Part shown: positions 1-6,007 of the stretch, piece after piece
How positions within the stretch are numbered: the stretch's first letter is position 1
How the letters are laid out: the number at the start of each line of letters is the position of its first letter
NCBI GenBank assembly: GCA_947448105.1
Contig: CANFNE010000148.1
Coordinates: 1 to 6,394, forward strand
Origin: Burkholderiales bacterium
GTDB taxonomy: Bacteria; Pseudomonadota; Gammaproteobacteria; Burkholderiales; Burkholderiaceae_C
Length of the DNA: 6,394 nt
Reading direction: 5' to 3'
Translations under genes and position numbers: made by a program
Notes under the pieces: generated by a model
Seen by the model: only the letters and a program-made list of their open reading frames with translations
What the model was told of the DNA's origin: nothing
The model's database searches: none

Positions 1-1626
1 GCCAAGGCCTACGCCGAGTCCGGCATGCTTAGCGCAGCGCAAGATTTCGAAATGGGTGGCATGCAGTTGCCCTACAGTGTCGAGGCGGCAGCCAACGCGT
101 TTTTCGCCTGCGCCTCGGTCAGCATTGGCTCGGGCATGCTCACCACCGGCAACGCCAATTTGCTCATGGTGCACGGCACCGAATTGCAAAAAACCGTGTT
201 TGCCAAGAACGAGTTCAACGGCCGCTTCTCGGGCACCATGTGCCTGAGCGAGCCCCAGGCAGGTTCGAGCCTGTCGGACATCACCACCCGCGCCGTGCCC
301 GACGGCGCCGACTTTGAGGCCGAAGCCCTGGGCGCGCGCTACCGCCTCAAGGGCAACAAGATGTGGATTTCCAGCGGCGAGCACGAGCTGACCGAAAACA
401 TCATCCACCTGGTGCTGGCCAAGATTCCAGACGCCAATGGCGCGCTGGTGCCCGGCACGCGGGGTATTTCGCTCTTTATCGTGCCCAAGAAGCTGGTGGG
501 GCTGGACGGCCAACTCACCGGCGTGCGCAACGACGTGGCGCTTGCCGGCTTGAACCACAAGCTGGGCTGGCGCGGCACCACCAACACCTTGCTCAATTTT
601 GGCGAGGGCAAATACCCGGTTGATGGGCAGTCTGGCGGTCCCTTTGGAAACGGCGCAGGCGCCGTGGGCTACTTGGTCGGCAAGCCCGGCGAAGGCCTGC
701 GCTGCATGTTCCACATGATGAACGAGGCGCGCATCGGCGTGGGCATTGCCGCCACCATGTTGGGTCTAGCCGGGTATTACGCGAGTCTGGATTACGCCAA
801 GAACCGCCCGCAAGGAAGACCCATCGGTGCGGGCGGCAAAGACGCCTCGCAGCCCCAGGTGCGCATCATCGAACACACTGACGTCAAGCGCATGCTGCTG
901 GCGCAAAAGTCGTATGGCGAAGGCGCGCTGGCCCTGGCCATGTACTGCGCCCGCTTGGTGGACGAACAACACACCGCAGATGCGGCGGCTGCCGATGAGG
1001 CGCGTCTGTTGCTGGAAGTGCTCACGCCAATTGCCAAAAGCTGGCCCAGCGAATGGTGTTTGGAGGCCAATTCGCTCGCCATCCAGGTGCACGGCGGCTA
1101 CGGCTACACGCGTGACTATCCGGTCGAGCAATACTGGCGCGACAACCGTTTGAACATGATCCACGAAGGCGCCCACGGCATCCAGGCCATGGACTTGCTC
1201 GGGCGCAAGGTGCTGATGGAAAACGGCCGCGGCATGCAGTTGCTGGCTGCGCGCATGCAAGCCACCATGGCGCGCGCTGCTTCCGACGCCACCTTGGCGC
1301 CTTTTGCGGACGCCCTGGGCAAAGCGCTCGCCAAAGTGGGCGCCGCTACACACGCCGCCTGGGCCAATGGCGCACCGACCGAGGCACTGGCCAACGCCGT
1401 GCCCTATATGCAGGCCTTTGGCCACACCGTGCTGGCCTGGATCTGGCTGGACGTGGCTTGCACCACGCTGGCCGCTGACGCCGCGCAGGCGCATACCGCC
1501 ACCGTGGGCCGCCTGGGCGCAGCGCGCTTTTTCTTCCACTATGAGCTGCCCAAGGTCGGCGCCTGGTTGTCTGTGGTGCAATCGAGGGACATGACCTGTG
1601 CAACTTTCCCTGAGGACGCTTTTTGA
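1..1626 (+). CDS. Acyl-CoA dehydrogenase, FadE-type with extended C-terminal domain (5' partial)
   Basis: This gene is open from base 1 to the TGA at 1624-1626 (541 codons visible). About 50-60 N-terminal residues are probably missing, since this subfamily is usually near 600 residues. It is an FAD-dependent cytoplasmic enzyme that oxidises acyl-CoA to trans-2-enoyl-CoA, passing electrons to ETF. Visible motifs, numbered from base 1, include the flavin/substrate segment MCLSEPQAGSSLSD near residues 80-93, GNKMWISSGEHE near 118-129, HKLGWRGTTNTLLNFG near 186-201, and FHMMNEARIGVG near 237-248. Further on are VHGGYGYTRDYPVEQYWRD near 363-381 and IHEGAHGIQAMDLLGRK near 387-403. Glu389 (codon 1165-1167) in IHEG is the expected catalytic base, where relatives usually have IYEGTNGIQ. 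The last ~130 residues are the Ala-rich helical C-terminal extension typical of this long subfamily. The stop overlaps the next start (TGATG). The family call is firm; the acyl chain specificity is not readable. Confidence 0.95.
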   Translation, partial: AKAYAESGMLSAAQDFEMGGMQLPYSVEAAANAFFACASVSIGSGMLTTGNANLLMVHGTELQKTVFAKNEFNGRFSGTMCLSEPQAGSSLSDITTRAVPDGADFEAEALGARYRLKGNKMWISSGEHELTENIIHLVLAKIPDANGALVPGTRGISLFIVPKKLVGLDGQLTGVRNDVALAGLNHKLGWRGTTNTLLNFGEGKYPVDGQSGGPFGNGAGAVGYLVGKPGEGLRCMFHMMNEARIGVGIAATMLGLAGYYASLDYAKNRPQGRPIGAGGKDASQPQVRIIEHTDVKRMLLAQKSYGEGALALAMYCARLVDEQHTADAAAADEARLLLEVLTPIAKSWPSEWCLEANSLAIQVHGGYGYTRDYPVEQYWRDNRLNMIHEGAHGIQAMDLLGRKVLMENGRGMQLLAARMQATMARAASDATLAPFADALGKALAKVGAATHAAWANGAPTEALANAVPYMQAFGHTVLAWIWLDVACTTLAADAAQAHTATVGRLGAARFFFHYELPKVGAWLSVVQSRDMTCATFPEDAF

Positions 1627-1850
1627 TGGCTTTTTTCAAAAAATACAACGGCACCACCGACAAGCGCTTGCTGCGCGTTGAGCGCTGGACCTGGATACTG
1701 ATTTACGGCGGCTTGCTGACCAGCGTTTTGTCGTTTTTCATGCCCGCCAATCCGGACGGCAGCCTGGGCTTGGTGCTCGTTGGTGGCCTTTTGGCAGTGG
1801 CCTCGGGCGTGGCCCTGATCGTAGTGCGTTCGCGTCTGCACGGCGAGTAA
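1626..1850 (+). CDS. Small two-helix membrane protein, function unknown
   Basis: I do not recognise a characterised family. The 74-residue product begins MAFFKKYNGTTDKR. It has one hydrophobic helix at about 21-39 (from WTWILIYGG to SFFM), a short Pro/Asn/Asp loop at 40-46, and a second Gly/Ala/Val-rich helix at about 47-67, ending in RSRLHGE. Lys/Arg residues flank both ends (K5, K6, K13, R14, R17, R20; R68, R70). By the positive-inside rule both termini should be cytoplasmic and the loop periplasmic. There is no signal peptidase site or lipobox. The ATG overlaps the stop of the acyl-CoA dehydrogenase gene by one base. A GAGG at 1612-1615 sits about ten bases upstream, so translation is probably coupled. 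A TTG at 1623 could add one residue but ATG is preferred. Coupling suggests a link to the dehydrogenase (membrane docking, transport or quinone-side electron flow), but that is inference. Confidence 0.8.
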   Translation: MAFFKKYNGTTDKRLLRVERWTWILIYGGLLTSVLSFFMPANPDGSLGLVLVGGLLAVASGVALIVVRSRLHGE

Positions 1851-1885
1851 ACGCGGCCCTCCGCGCCGCCGTATCGCTGTGGTGA

Positions 1886-1902
1886 CAGGCCCTACCGGCC
1901 TG
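1886..1902. repeat. Short inverted repeat (6-bp arms, 5-base loop)
   Basis: CAGGCC at 1886-1891 and GGCCTG at 1897-1902 are perfect inverted arms around the loop CTACC. As RNA this would be a small GC-rich hairpin; as DNA it could be an operator half-site pair. No T-run follows directly (the first begins at 1918), so it is a poor candidate for an intrinsic terminator. Six-base arms can arise by chance in GC-rich DNA. Confidence 0.35.
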
Positions 1903-1946
1903 GTGGCGGCACAATCGTTTTTGCTTTTTATCCCTGGTTTTTTTTG

Positions 1947-1952
1947 AAGGAG
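1947..1952 (+). promoter_or_regulatory. Strong Shine-Dalgarno of the SDR gene
   Basis: AAGGAG lies five bases before the ATG at 1958. It is the best ribosome binding site in the window and fixes that start. It suggests independent, efficient initiation after the only sizeable gap. Confidence 0.85.
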
Positions 1953-1957
1953 TCCGC

Positions 1958-2749
1958 ATGACGCGCACCATCCAGCAGCTTTTTGATTTGACCGGCAAGA
2001 CCGCCTTGGTCACCGGAGGTTCCCGTGGTCTGGGCCTGCAAATGGCGCACGCCTTGGGCGAAGCCGGTGCCCGCGTGCTGATTACCTCACGCAAGGCCGA
2101 AGACCTGGAACACGCCACCGCCGAACTGCAAGCCGCCGGCATTGACGCCCGATGGGTGGCTGCTGACTGTGCCAAAGACAGTGAAATCACCCGCCTGGTG
2201 GACGAATCCTTGCACCGCCTGGGTGACATCGACATCTTGGTCAACAACGCTGGTGCGGCCTGGGGTGCGCCCGCGGAAGACCATCCCGTGGACGCCTGGG
2301 ACAAGGTGATGAACCTCAATGTGCGCGGCTACTTCTTGCTCAGCCAAGCCGTAGCCAAGCGCAGCATGATTGCCCGCCGCTCGGGGCGCATCATCAACGT
2401 GGCGTCCATCGCCGGTCTGGGCGGCAACCCTGAGGGCATGAACACCATTGCCTACAACACGTCCAAGGGCGCAGTCATCAACTTCACCCGTACCCTGGGC
2501 GCGGAGTGGGGCAAGTACAACATCACCGTCAACGCCATCTGCCCGGGCTTTTTCCCCAGCAAGATGACGGCCGGCACCTTGAAAGCCATGGGCGAAGAAA
2601 GGCTTGCGGCTGGCGCCCCGCTCAAGCGCCTGGGCGACGACGAAGACCTCAAAGGCCTGTGCCTCTTGTACGCGTCTGACGCGGGCAAGCACATCACCGG
2701 CCAGTGGCTGGCGGTGGACGGCGGCGTGAGCGTAGTCACCGGTGGCTGA
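1958..2749 (+). CDS. Short-chain dehydrogenase/reductase (SDR), RhlG/FabG-like
   Basis: A 263-residue classical SDR, near the usual ~250. It has a Rossmann fold with TGGSRGLG at 19-26, D70 in the AADC segment, NNAG at 96-99, and N121, S150, Y166 and K170 forming the Asn-Ser-Tyr-Lys catalytic tetrad. PG is at 196-197 and a GQWLAVDGG end strand lies near the C terminus. R23 in the glycine motif and R45 after beta-2, with no acidic residue there, point to NADP(H). The stretches NNAGAAWGAPAEDHPVDAW and PGFFPSKMT recall, from memory, the Pseudomonas 3-ketoacyl reductase RhlG more than a generic FabG. The likely reaction is 3-ketoacyl/3-hydroxyacyl interconversion on CoA- or ACP-bound or related substrates, in the cytoplasm. 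A strong AAGGAG site supports the start. The 3' end overlaps the thioesterase start by eight bases. The SDR assignment is certain; the substrate is inferred. Confidence 0.95.
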   Translation: MTRTIQQLFDLTGKTALVTGGSRGLGLQMAHALGEAGARVLITSRKAEDLEHATAELQAAGIDARWVAADCAKDSEITRLVDESLHRLGDIDILVNNAGAAWGAPAEDHPVDAWDKVMNLNVRGYFLLSQAVAKRSMIARRSGRIINVASIAGLGGNPEGMNTIAYNTSKGAVINFTRTLGAEWGKYNITVNAICPGFFPSKMTAGTLKAMGEERLAAGAPLKRLGDDEDLKGLCLLYASDAGKHITGQWLAVDGGVSVVTGG

Positions 2750-3245
2750 AGCTGCGGCGCCGCCCGCGGGGGCGGCTGCCAACTCGTGGGAAAAGCTGGC
2801 CGGTTTTGGGGTGGATATTCCCTTCGTTCGGCACCTCGGTTTCGAGCTGACACAGTTTGCGGCCGGCCAGTCCGAGATCACGTACACCGCCCAGCCCGCG
2901 CACCTGAATTCCTATGGCGTCACCCACGGTGGCGCTTTGATGACCTTGCTCGATGTGTCCATGGCCACCGCCGCGCGCAGCGATTCGCCCGAGCAGGGTG
3001 TAGTGACCATTGAGATGAAGACCAGCTTTATGCACCCGGCCGTGGGCCCCTTGCTGGCGCGCGGAACGCTGGTGCACCGCACGGCCACCATGGCGTTTAC
3101 CCAGTCCACGATTTTTGACGCCCAGGGCCGCGCCTGCGCCAGCGCTATGGGCACTTTCAAATTCCTCAAGCGCCCGCCAGGGAGCACGACCGCGCTGTCT
3201 GGCGCGGGCCGCGCCAGCCCGACCGCCACTATTTCCACCGACTAA
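2742..3245 (+). CDS. PaaI-family hotdog-fold acyl-CoA thioesterase
   Basis: A 167-residue single hotdog domain, predicted to hydrolyse acyl- or aryl-CoA thioesters and release free CoA in the cytoplasm, usually as a tetramer. The signature HGGALMTLLDVSMATAA is at residues 62-78. N56, G63 and D71 have the same spacing as the Asn, Gly and Asp active-site positions I recall for E. coli PaaI (46, 53, 61). Later strands include the segment VTIEMKTSFMHPA and the final strand SAMGTFKF. The GTG start at 2742 overlaps the SDR stop by eight bases and has little Shine-Dalgarno, so translational coupling is likely. An alternative GTG at 2811 would begin at DIPFVRHLGF, close to where shorter homologues begin, and would drop an Ala/Pro-rich leader. 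The roughly 20-residue tail after FKFLKRPP is Ser/Thr/Ala-rich and probably disordered. Substrate unknown; it may relieve CoA trapping in the pathway. Confidence 0.92.
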   Translation: MAEAAAPPAGAAANSWEKLAGFGVDIPFVRHLGFELTQFAAGQSEITYTAQPAHLNSYGVTHGGALMTLLDVSMATAARSDSPEQGVVTIEMKTSFMHPAVGPLLARGTLVHRTATMAFTQSTIFDAQGRACASAMGTFKFLKRPPGSTTALSGAGRASPTATISTD

Positions 3246-3262
3246 AAGAAAAGAGACCCGCC

Positions 3263-4279
3263 ATGCCCGCAAACCGCCAAATTCACCTTGACAACCGTCC
3301 CGCAGGCGAAGCACAGGCCAGCAACTTTGTGCTGGTCACCGCACAAACCCCGGCCCTGCAGGACGGCGAAGTGCTGGTGCGCCACCACTTTTTGAGCCTG
3401 GACCCGTACATGCGCGGCCGCATGAATGACGCCAAAAGCTACGCCCAACCCCAAGCCCTGGGCCAGACCATGGGCGGCGGCACGGTGGGTGAGGTAGTGG
3501 AATCACACAACCCGCGCTACCCCGTAGGCACGCAAGTGGTGGGCATGGGCGGCTGGCAGGAATACAGCGTGGTCAACGCCGACCTGCCCGGCGCCCTGCG
3601 CGCGGTAGACACCCGCCATGTGCCCCTGAGCGCCTACTTGGGTGCGGTGGGCATGCCGGGCGTGACCGCCTATTACGGCCTGGTGCACATCATTGCGCCC
3701 AAGTCCGGTGACACCGTGGTGGTGAGTGCTGCCACAGGCGCGGTGGGCAGCGCCTTTGCCGCTTTGAGCAAAGCGCGGGGCTGCCACACGGTGGGCATTG
3801 CCGGTGGCGCCGAAAAATGCAAGTACGCGGTGGACGAACTCGGCTTTGACGCCTGCATTGACTACAAAGAGTATTCCGACGCCGCCAGCCTGTCAGCGGC
3901 CATTGCTGCGGCCTGCCCCAAGGGCATTGACGGCTACTTCGAGAACGTGGGCGGCATGGTGCTCAACGCCGTGTTACCGCGCATGAATGCCTTTGGCCGC
4001 ATTGCGGTGTGCGGCATGATTGCTGGCTACAACGGCGCGCCGTTGCCCCTGACCCACCCCGCGCTGATTTTGATGCAGCGCCTGAAAATTGAAGGCTTTA
4101 TCGTCAGCGAACACATGGAAGTGTGGCCCGCCGCCTTGGCCGAACTCGGTACCTTGGTGGCCACCGGCAAGCTGCGCGCCCGCGAAAGCATCGCCCAGGG
4201 TCTGGAAAATGCGCCCGAGGCATTTTTGGGCCTGCTCAAGGGCAAGAACTTTGGCAAACAACTGGTCAAGTTGGTCTGA
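3263..4279 (+). CDS. NADP-dependent medium-chain reductase (CurA / prostaglandin-reductase type)
   Basis: A 338-residue zinc-free medium-chain dehydrogenase/reductase, full length for the family. These enzymes use NADPH to reduce the C=C bond of alpha,beta-unsaturated ketones, aldehydes or related compounds; E. coli CurA and mammalian leukotriene B4 12-hydroxydehydrogenase are named relatives. The GroES-like N-domain carries LSLDPYMRGRM at 44-54 and the GGGTVGEVVES segment at 71-81. GMPGVTAYYGL at 130-140 leads into the Rossmann domain, with the nucleotide loop AATGAVGS at 156-163. K185 follows beta-2 in GIAGGAEK and is the usual NADPH 2'-phosphate contact. GYFENVGG is at 224-231. No catalytic or structural zinc cysteines are seen. 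The ATG lies 17 bases after the thioesterase stop, with a purine-rich AAAGAAAAGAGA stretch as a modest ribosome site. In this operon it may act on an enoyl intermediate or detoxify reactive enones; the choice is inference. Confidence 0.93.
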   Translation: MPANRQIHLDNRPAGEAQASNFVLVTAQTPALQDGEVLVRHHFLSLDPYMRGRMNDAKSYAQPQALGQTMGGGTVGEVVESHNPRYPVGTQVVGMGGWQEYSVVNADLPGALRAVDTRHVPLSAYLGAVGMPGVTAYYGLVHIIAPKSGDTVVVSAATGAVGSAFAALSKARGCHTVGIAGGAEKCKYAVDELGFDACIDYKEYSDAASLSAAIAAACPKGIDGYFENVGGMVLNAVLPRMNAFGRIAVCGMIAGYNGAPLPLTHPALILMQRLKIEGFIVSEHMEVWPAALAELGTLVATGKLRARESIAQGLENAPEAFLGLLKGKNFGKQLVKLV

Positions 4280-4284
4280 AAGGC

Positions 4285-4288
4285 GAGG
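4285..4288 (+). promoter_or_regulatory. Shine-Dalgarno fixing the AidB-like start
   Basis: GAGG five bases before the ATG at 4294. It supports that start over an in-frame upstream extension to 4123, which would run through the preceding reductase gene and translate to Arg/Gly-rich sequence unlike the family. Confidence 0.75.
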
Positions 4289-4293
4289 CCGAA

Positions 4294-5973
4294 ATGAACA
4301 GTGCCGCAGCCCTGAATGCCGCCACCCACGAAGTGTTCAACCAGGCCCTCAACCTGGAGAACTACAACTTGTTTGACGGCAACCAGGCCCTGCAAAGCGC
4401 GCTTAAATTTAACGCCCCCGGCCTGGAAACCGCCGAGTTAAGCGCCTTGGGCGCGCACATGGGCAGCGCCGAGATGCAAACCCACGCCCAACTGGCCAAT
4501 GTGCACACGCCGCAGTTGCGCAGCCACGACCGCTTTGGCAAGCGCATAGACGAGGTCGAGTTTCACCCCAGCTACCACGCCCTCATGGCTGCAGCCATGC
4601 AGGCGGGCTTGCATGGAAGCCCCTGGATCGATTTTTTTGACGCCAAACCCGGCACATCGACCGCGCACCAGCGCCGCGCAGCCGCGTTTTTGATGTTCAC
4701 CGAACTAGAGTCGTCCACGCTGTGCCCGATTTCCATGAGCTACGCCGTCATGCCCGCGCTGCGCAGCAACGCCGCCGTTTACCAAGACTGGGCGCCGGGC
4801 CTGAGCAGCCCGCACTACGACCCGGCGCTCAAACTGTTCAGTCAAAAAACCGGCCTGACCATGGGCATGGGCATGACCGAAAAGCAGGGCGGCTCAGACG
4901 TGCGCGCCAACACCACGCGAGCTACCGCCGATGGCAGCGACGCCTGGGGCCAGCGCTTCACTTTGGTGGGCCACAAATGGTTTTTCTCGGCGCCCATGTG
5001 TGACGCGTTTTTGGTGCTGGCGCAGTCACCTGGCGGCCTGAGCTGCTTTTTTCTGCCGCGCGTGCTGCCGGACGGCTCCCTGAACCAGTTGCACATACAG
5101 CGTCTCAAAGACAAGCTGGGCAACAAGGCCAACGCCAGCTCGGAAGTCGAGTTTCTAGGCGCCACCGCCTGGCTGGTGGGCGTGGAAGGGCGCGGCGTGC
5201 CGCAGATTTTGGAGATGGGCGAGATGACCCGGCTGGACTGTGCTTTGGGCACCAGCGGCCTGATGCGCCAAGCCTTGAGCATTGCGCTCAACCACACCGC
5301 CCAGCGCCATGCTTTTGGCAAGCGCCTGATCGACCAACCCTTGATGCGCAACGTGCTGGCCGATCTGGCGCTTGAGAGCGAAGCCGCCACCGCCTTGTCT
5401 ATGCGCCTGGCGCGTGCTTTTGACAACACGGGCGACAGCTTTGAGCGTCTGATCGCGCGCGTGCTCACGCCGATTGCCAAGTTTTGGATCTGCAAGCGCG
5501 GCAGCGCCTTCGGCCAAGAGGCCATGGAATGTATGGGCGGCAACGGCTATGTGGAAGAGGGCGGTTTGGGCACCATGGCCCGCATTTACCGCGAAATGCC
5601 ACTCAACTCGATTTGGGAAGGCGCGGGCAACATCATGGCGCTGGACCTGCTGCGCGCCTTGCGCAAAGGCGACGTGGCCCAGGCCCTGGCGCAAGAACTG
5701 GCCCCGGCGCGCGGCGCGCACCCGGCGCTCGACCGCATGATGGACTCCCTGCCCACGCGGGTGGAACTGCTGGCCAACGAAGTGCAGGCCCGGCGCCTGG
5801 CGCAAGACGTGGCGCTGTCGGTGCAAGCTGCGCTCTTGCAGCAAAGCGCACCGAGCGCCGTGTTTAGCGCCTTTTGCGATTCACGCCTGGGCGGCGACTG
5901 GGGTTACAGCTTTGGCACCCTGGGCAGCGGCGTGGACTTTGACGCCATCATCCGGCGTGCCATGCCGCGCTGA
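4294..5973 (+). CDS. aidB: AidB-like acyl-CoA dehydrogenase (isovaleryl-CoA dehydrogenase-related)
   Basis: A 559-residue flavoprotein of the AidB branch (E. coli AidB is 541). The N terminus THEVFNQALNLENYNLFDGN matches the AidB-specific start that precedes the dehydrogenase core. Core motifs are MGMGMTEKQGGSDV at 190-203, HKWFFSAP near 227-234, RLKDKLGNKANASSEVEF at 270-287, EMTRLDCALG at 310-319 and NSIWEGAGNIMALDLLR near 438-454. E442 in IWEG corresponds to E. coli Glu425, and R454 to Arg437, a residue tied to DNA binding there, as I recall. The end differs from E. coli, with SRLGGDWGYSFGTLGSGVDFDAI. AidB binds FAD, has weak isovaleryl-CoA dehydrogenase activity and is part of the Ada alkylation response in E. 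coli. No Ada or AlkB gene is nearby here, and the operon looks metabolic, so an acyl-CoA oxidation role is at least as likely. The gene starts 14 bases after the reductase stop. Confidence 0.93.
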   Translation: MNSAAALNAATHEVFNQALNLENYNLFDGNQALQSALKFNAPGLETAELSALGAHMGSAEMQTHAQLANVHTPQLRSHDRFGKRIDEVEFHPSYHALMAAAMQAGLHGSPWIDFFDAKPGTSTAHQRRAAAFLMFTELESSTLCPISMSYAVMPALRSNAAVYQDWAPGLSSPHYDPALKLFSQKTGLTMGMGMTEKQGGSDVRANTTRATADGSDAWGQRFTLVGHKWFFSAPMCDAFLVLAQSPGGLSCFFLPRVLPDGSLNQLHIQRLKDKLGNKANASSEVEFLGATAWLVGVEGRGVPQILEMGEMTRLDCALGTSGLMRQALSIALNHTAQRHAFGKRLIDQPLMRNVLADLALESEAATALSMRLARAFDNTGDSFERLIARVLTPIAKFWICKRGSAFGQEAMECMGGNGYVEEGGLGTMARIYREMPLNSIWEGAGNIMALDLLRALRKGDVAQALAQELAPARGAHPALDRMMDSLPTRVELLANEVQARRLAQDVALSVQAALLQQSAPSAVFSAFCDSRLGGDWGYSFGTLGSGVDFDAIIRRAMPR

Positions 5974-5998
5974 ATTTTTACCAAGCTAACTTGTTGAC

Positions 5999-6002
5999 GA
6001 GG
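5999..6002 (+). promoter_or_regulatory. Shine-Dalgarno of the GST-like gene
   Basis: GAGG five bases before the ATG at 6008. It makes that ATG the clear start of the last gene, within the 34-base gap after the AidB-like gene. Confidence 0.75.
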
Positions 6003-6007
6003 TGCCT

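Larger units (their letters stand above)
1851..1957 (+). promoter_or_regulatory. Intergenic leader with possible promoter upstream of the SDR gene
   Basis: This 107-base gap is the longest non-coding stretch in the window and the only plausible place for an internal promoter. CACAAT at 1910-1915 resembles a -10 box (4 of 6 matches). The best -35-like hexamer, GTGACA at 1882-1887, lies 22 bases away, which is too far for a standard sigma-70 spacer. T-rich tracts follow at 1918-1922, 1925-1929 and 1938-1945. The region therefore reads as a leader with an uncertain promoter; genes downstream could equally be read through from the first acyl-CoA dehydrogenase. Confidence 0.3.

Noticed and set aside
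766..1581. Long open frame on the minus strand opposite the first dehydrogenase (271 codons)
   Set aside because: GC-rich coding DNA commonly leaves the opposite strand open. The translation is His/Gln/Gly-rich with no recognisable motif, while the + strand has strong family motifs throughout.
1886..1945. Intrinsic terminator after the membrane miniprotein
   Set aside because: The hairpin (1886-1902) and the T-tracts (from 1918) are separated by about 15 bases, which does not fit a stem followed directly by a U-run.
2087..2887. Long open frame on the minus strand opposite the SDR gene (266 codons)
   Set aside because: Shadow of the SDR; no motif, no sensible ribosome site, and its extent crosses into the thioesterase.
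4123..4293. In-frame upstream extension of the AidB-like gene (57 extra residues)
   Set aside because: It lies within the reductase gene in another frame, translates to Arg/Gly-rich sequence with no family match, and the ATG at 4294 has a good GAGG site and the AidB-type N terminus.
4842..5844. Overlapping minus-strand open frames opposite the AidB-like gene
   Set aside because: Both are low-complexity shadows without domain signatures in a region fully explained by the AidB-like protein.
5982..5993. Small inverted repeat CAAG-CTAA-CTTG after the AidB-like stop, near TTTTT
   Set aside because: A 4-bp stem is too short and the T-run precedes rather than follows it, so it is not an intrinsic terminator.
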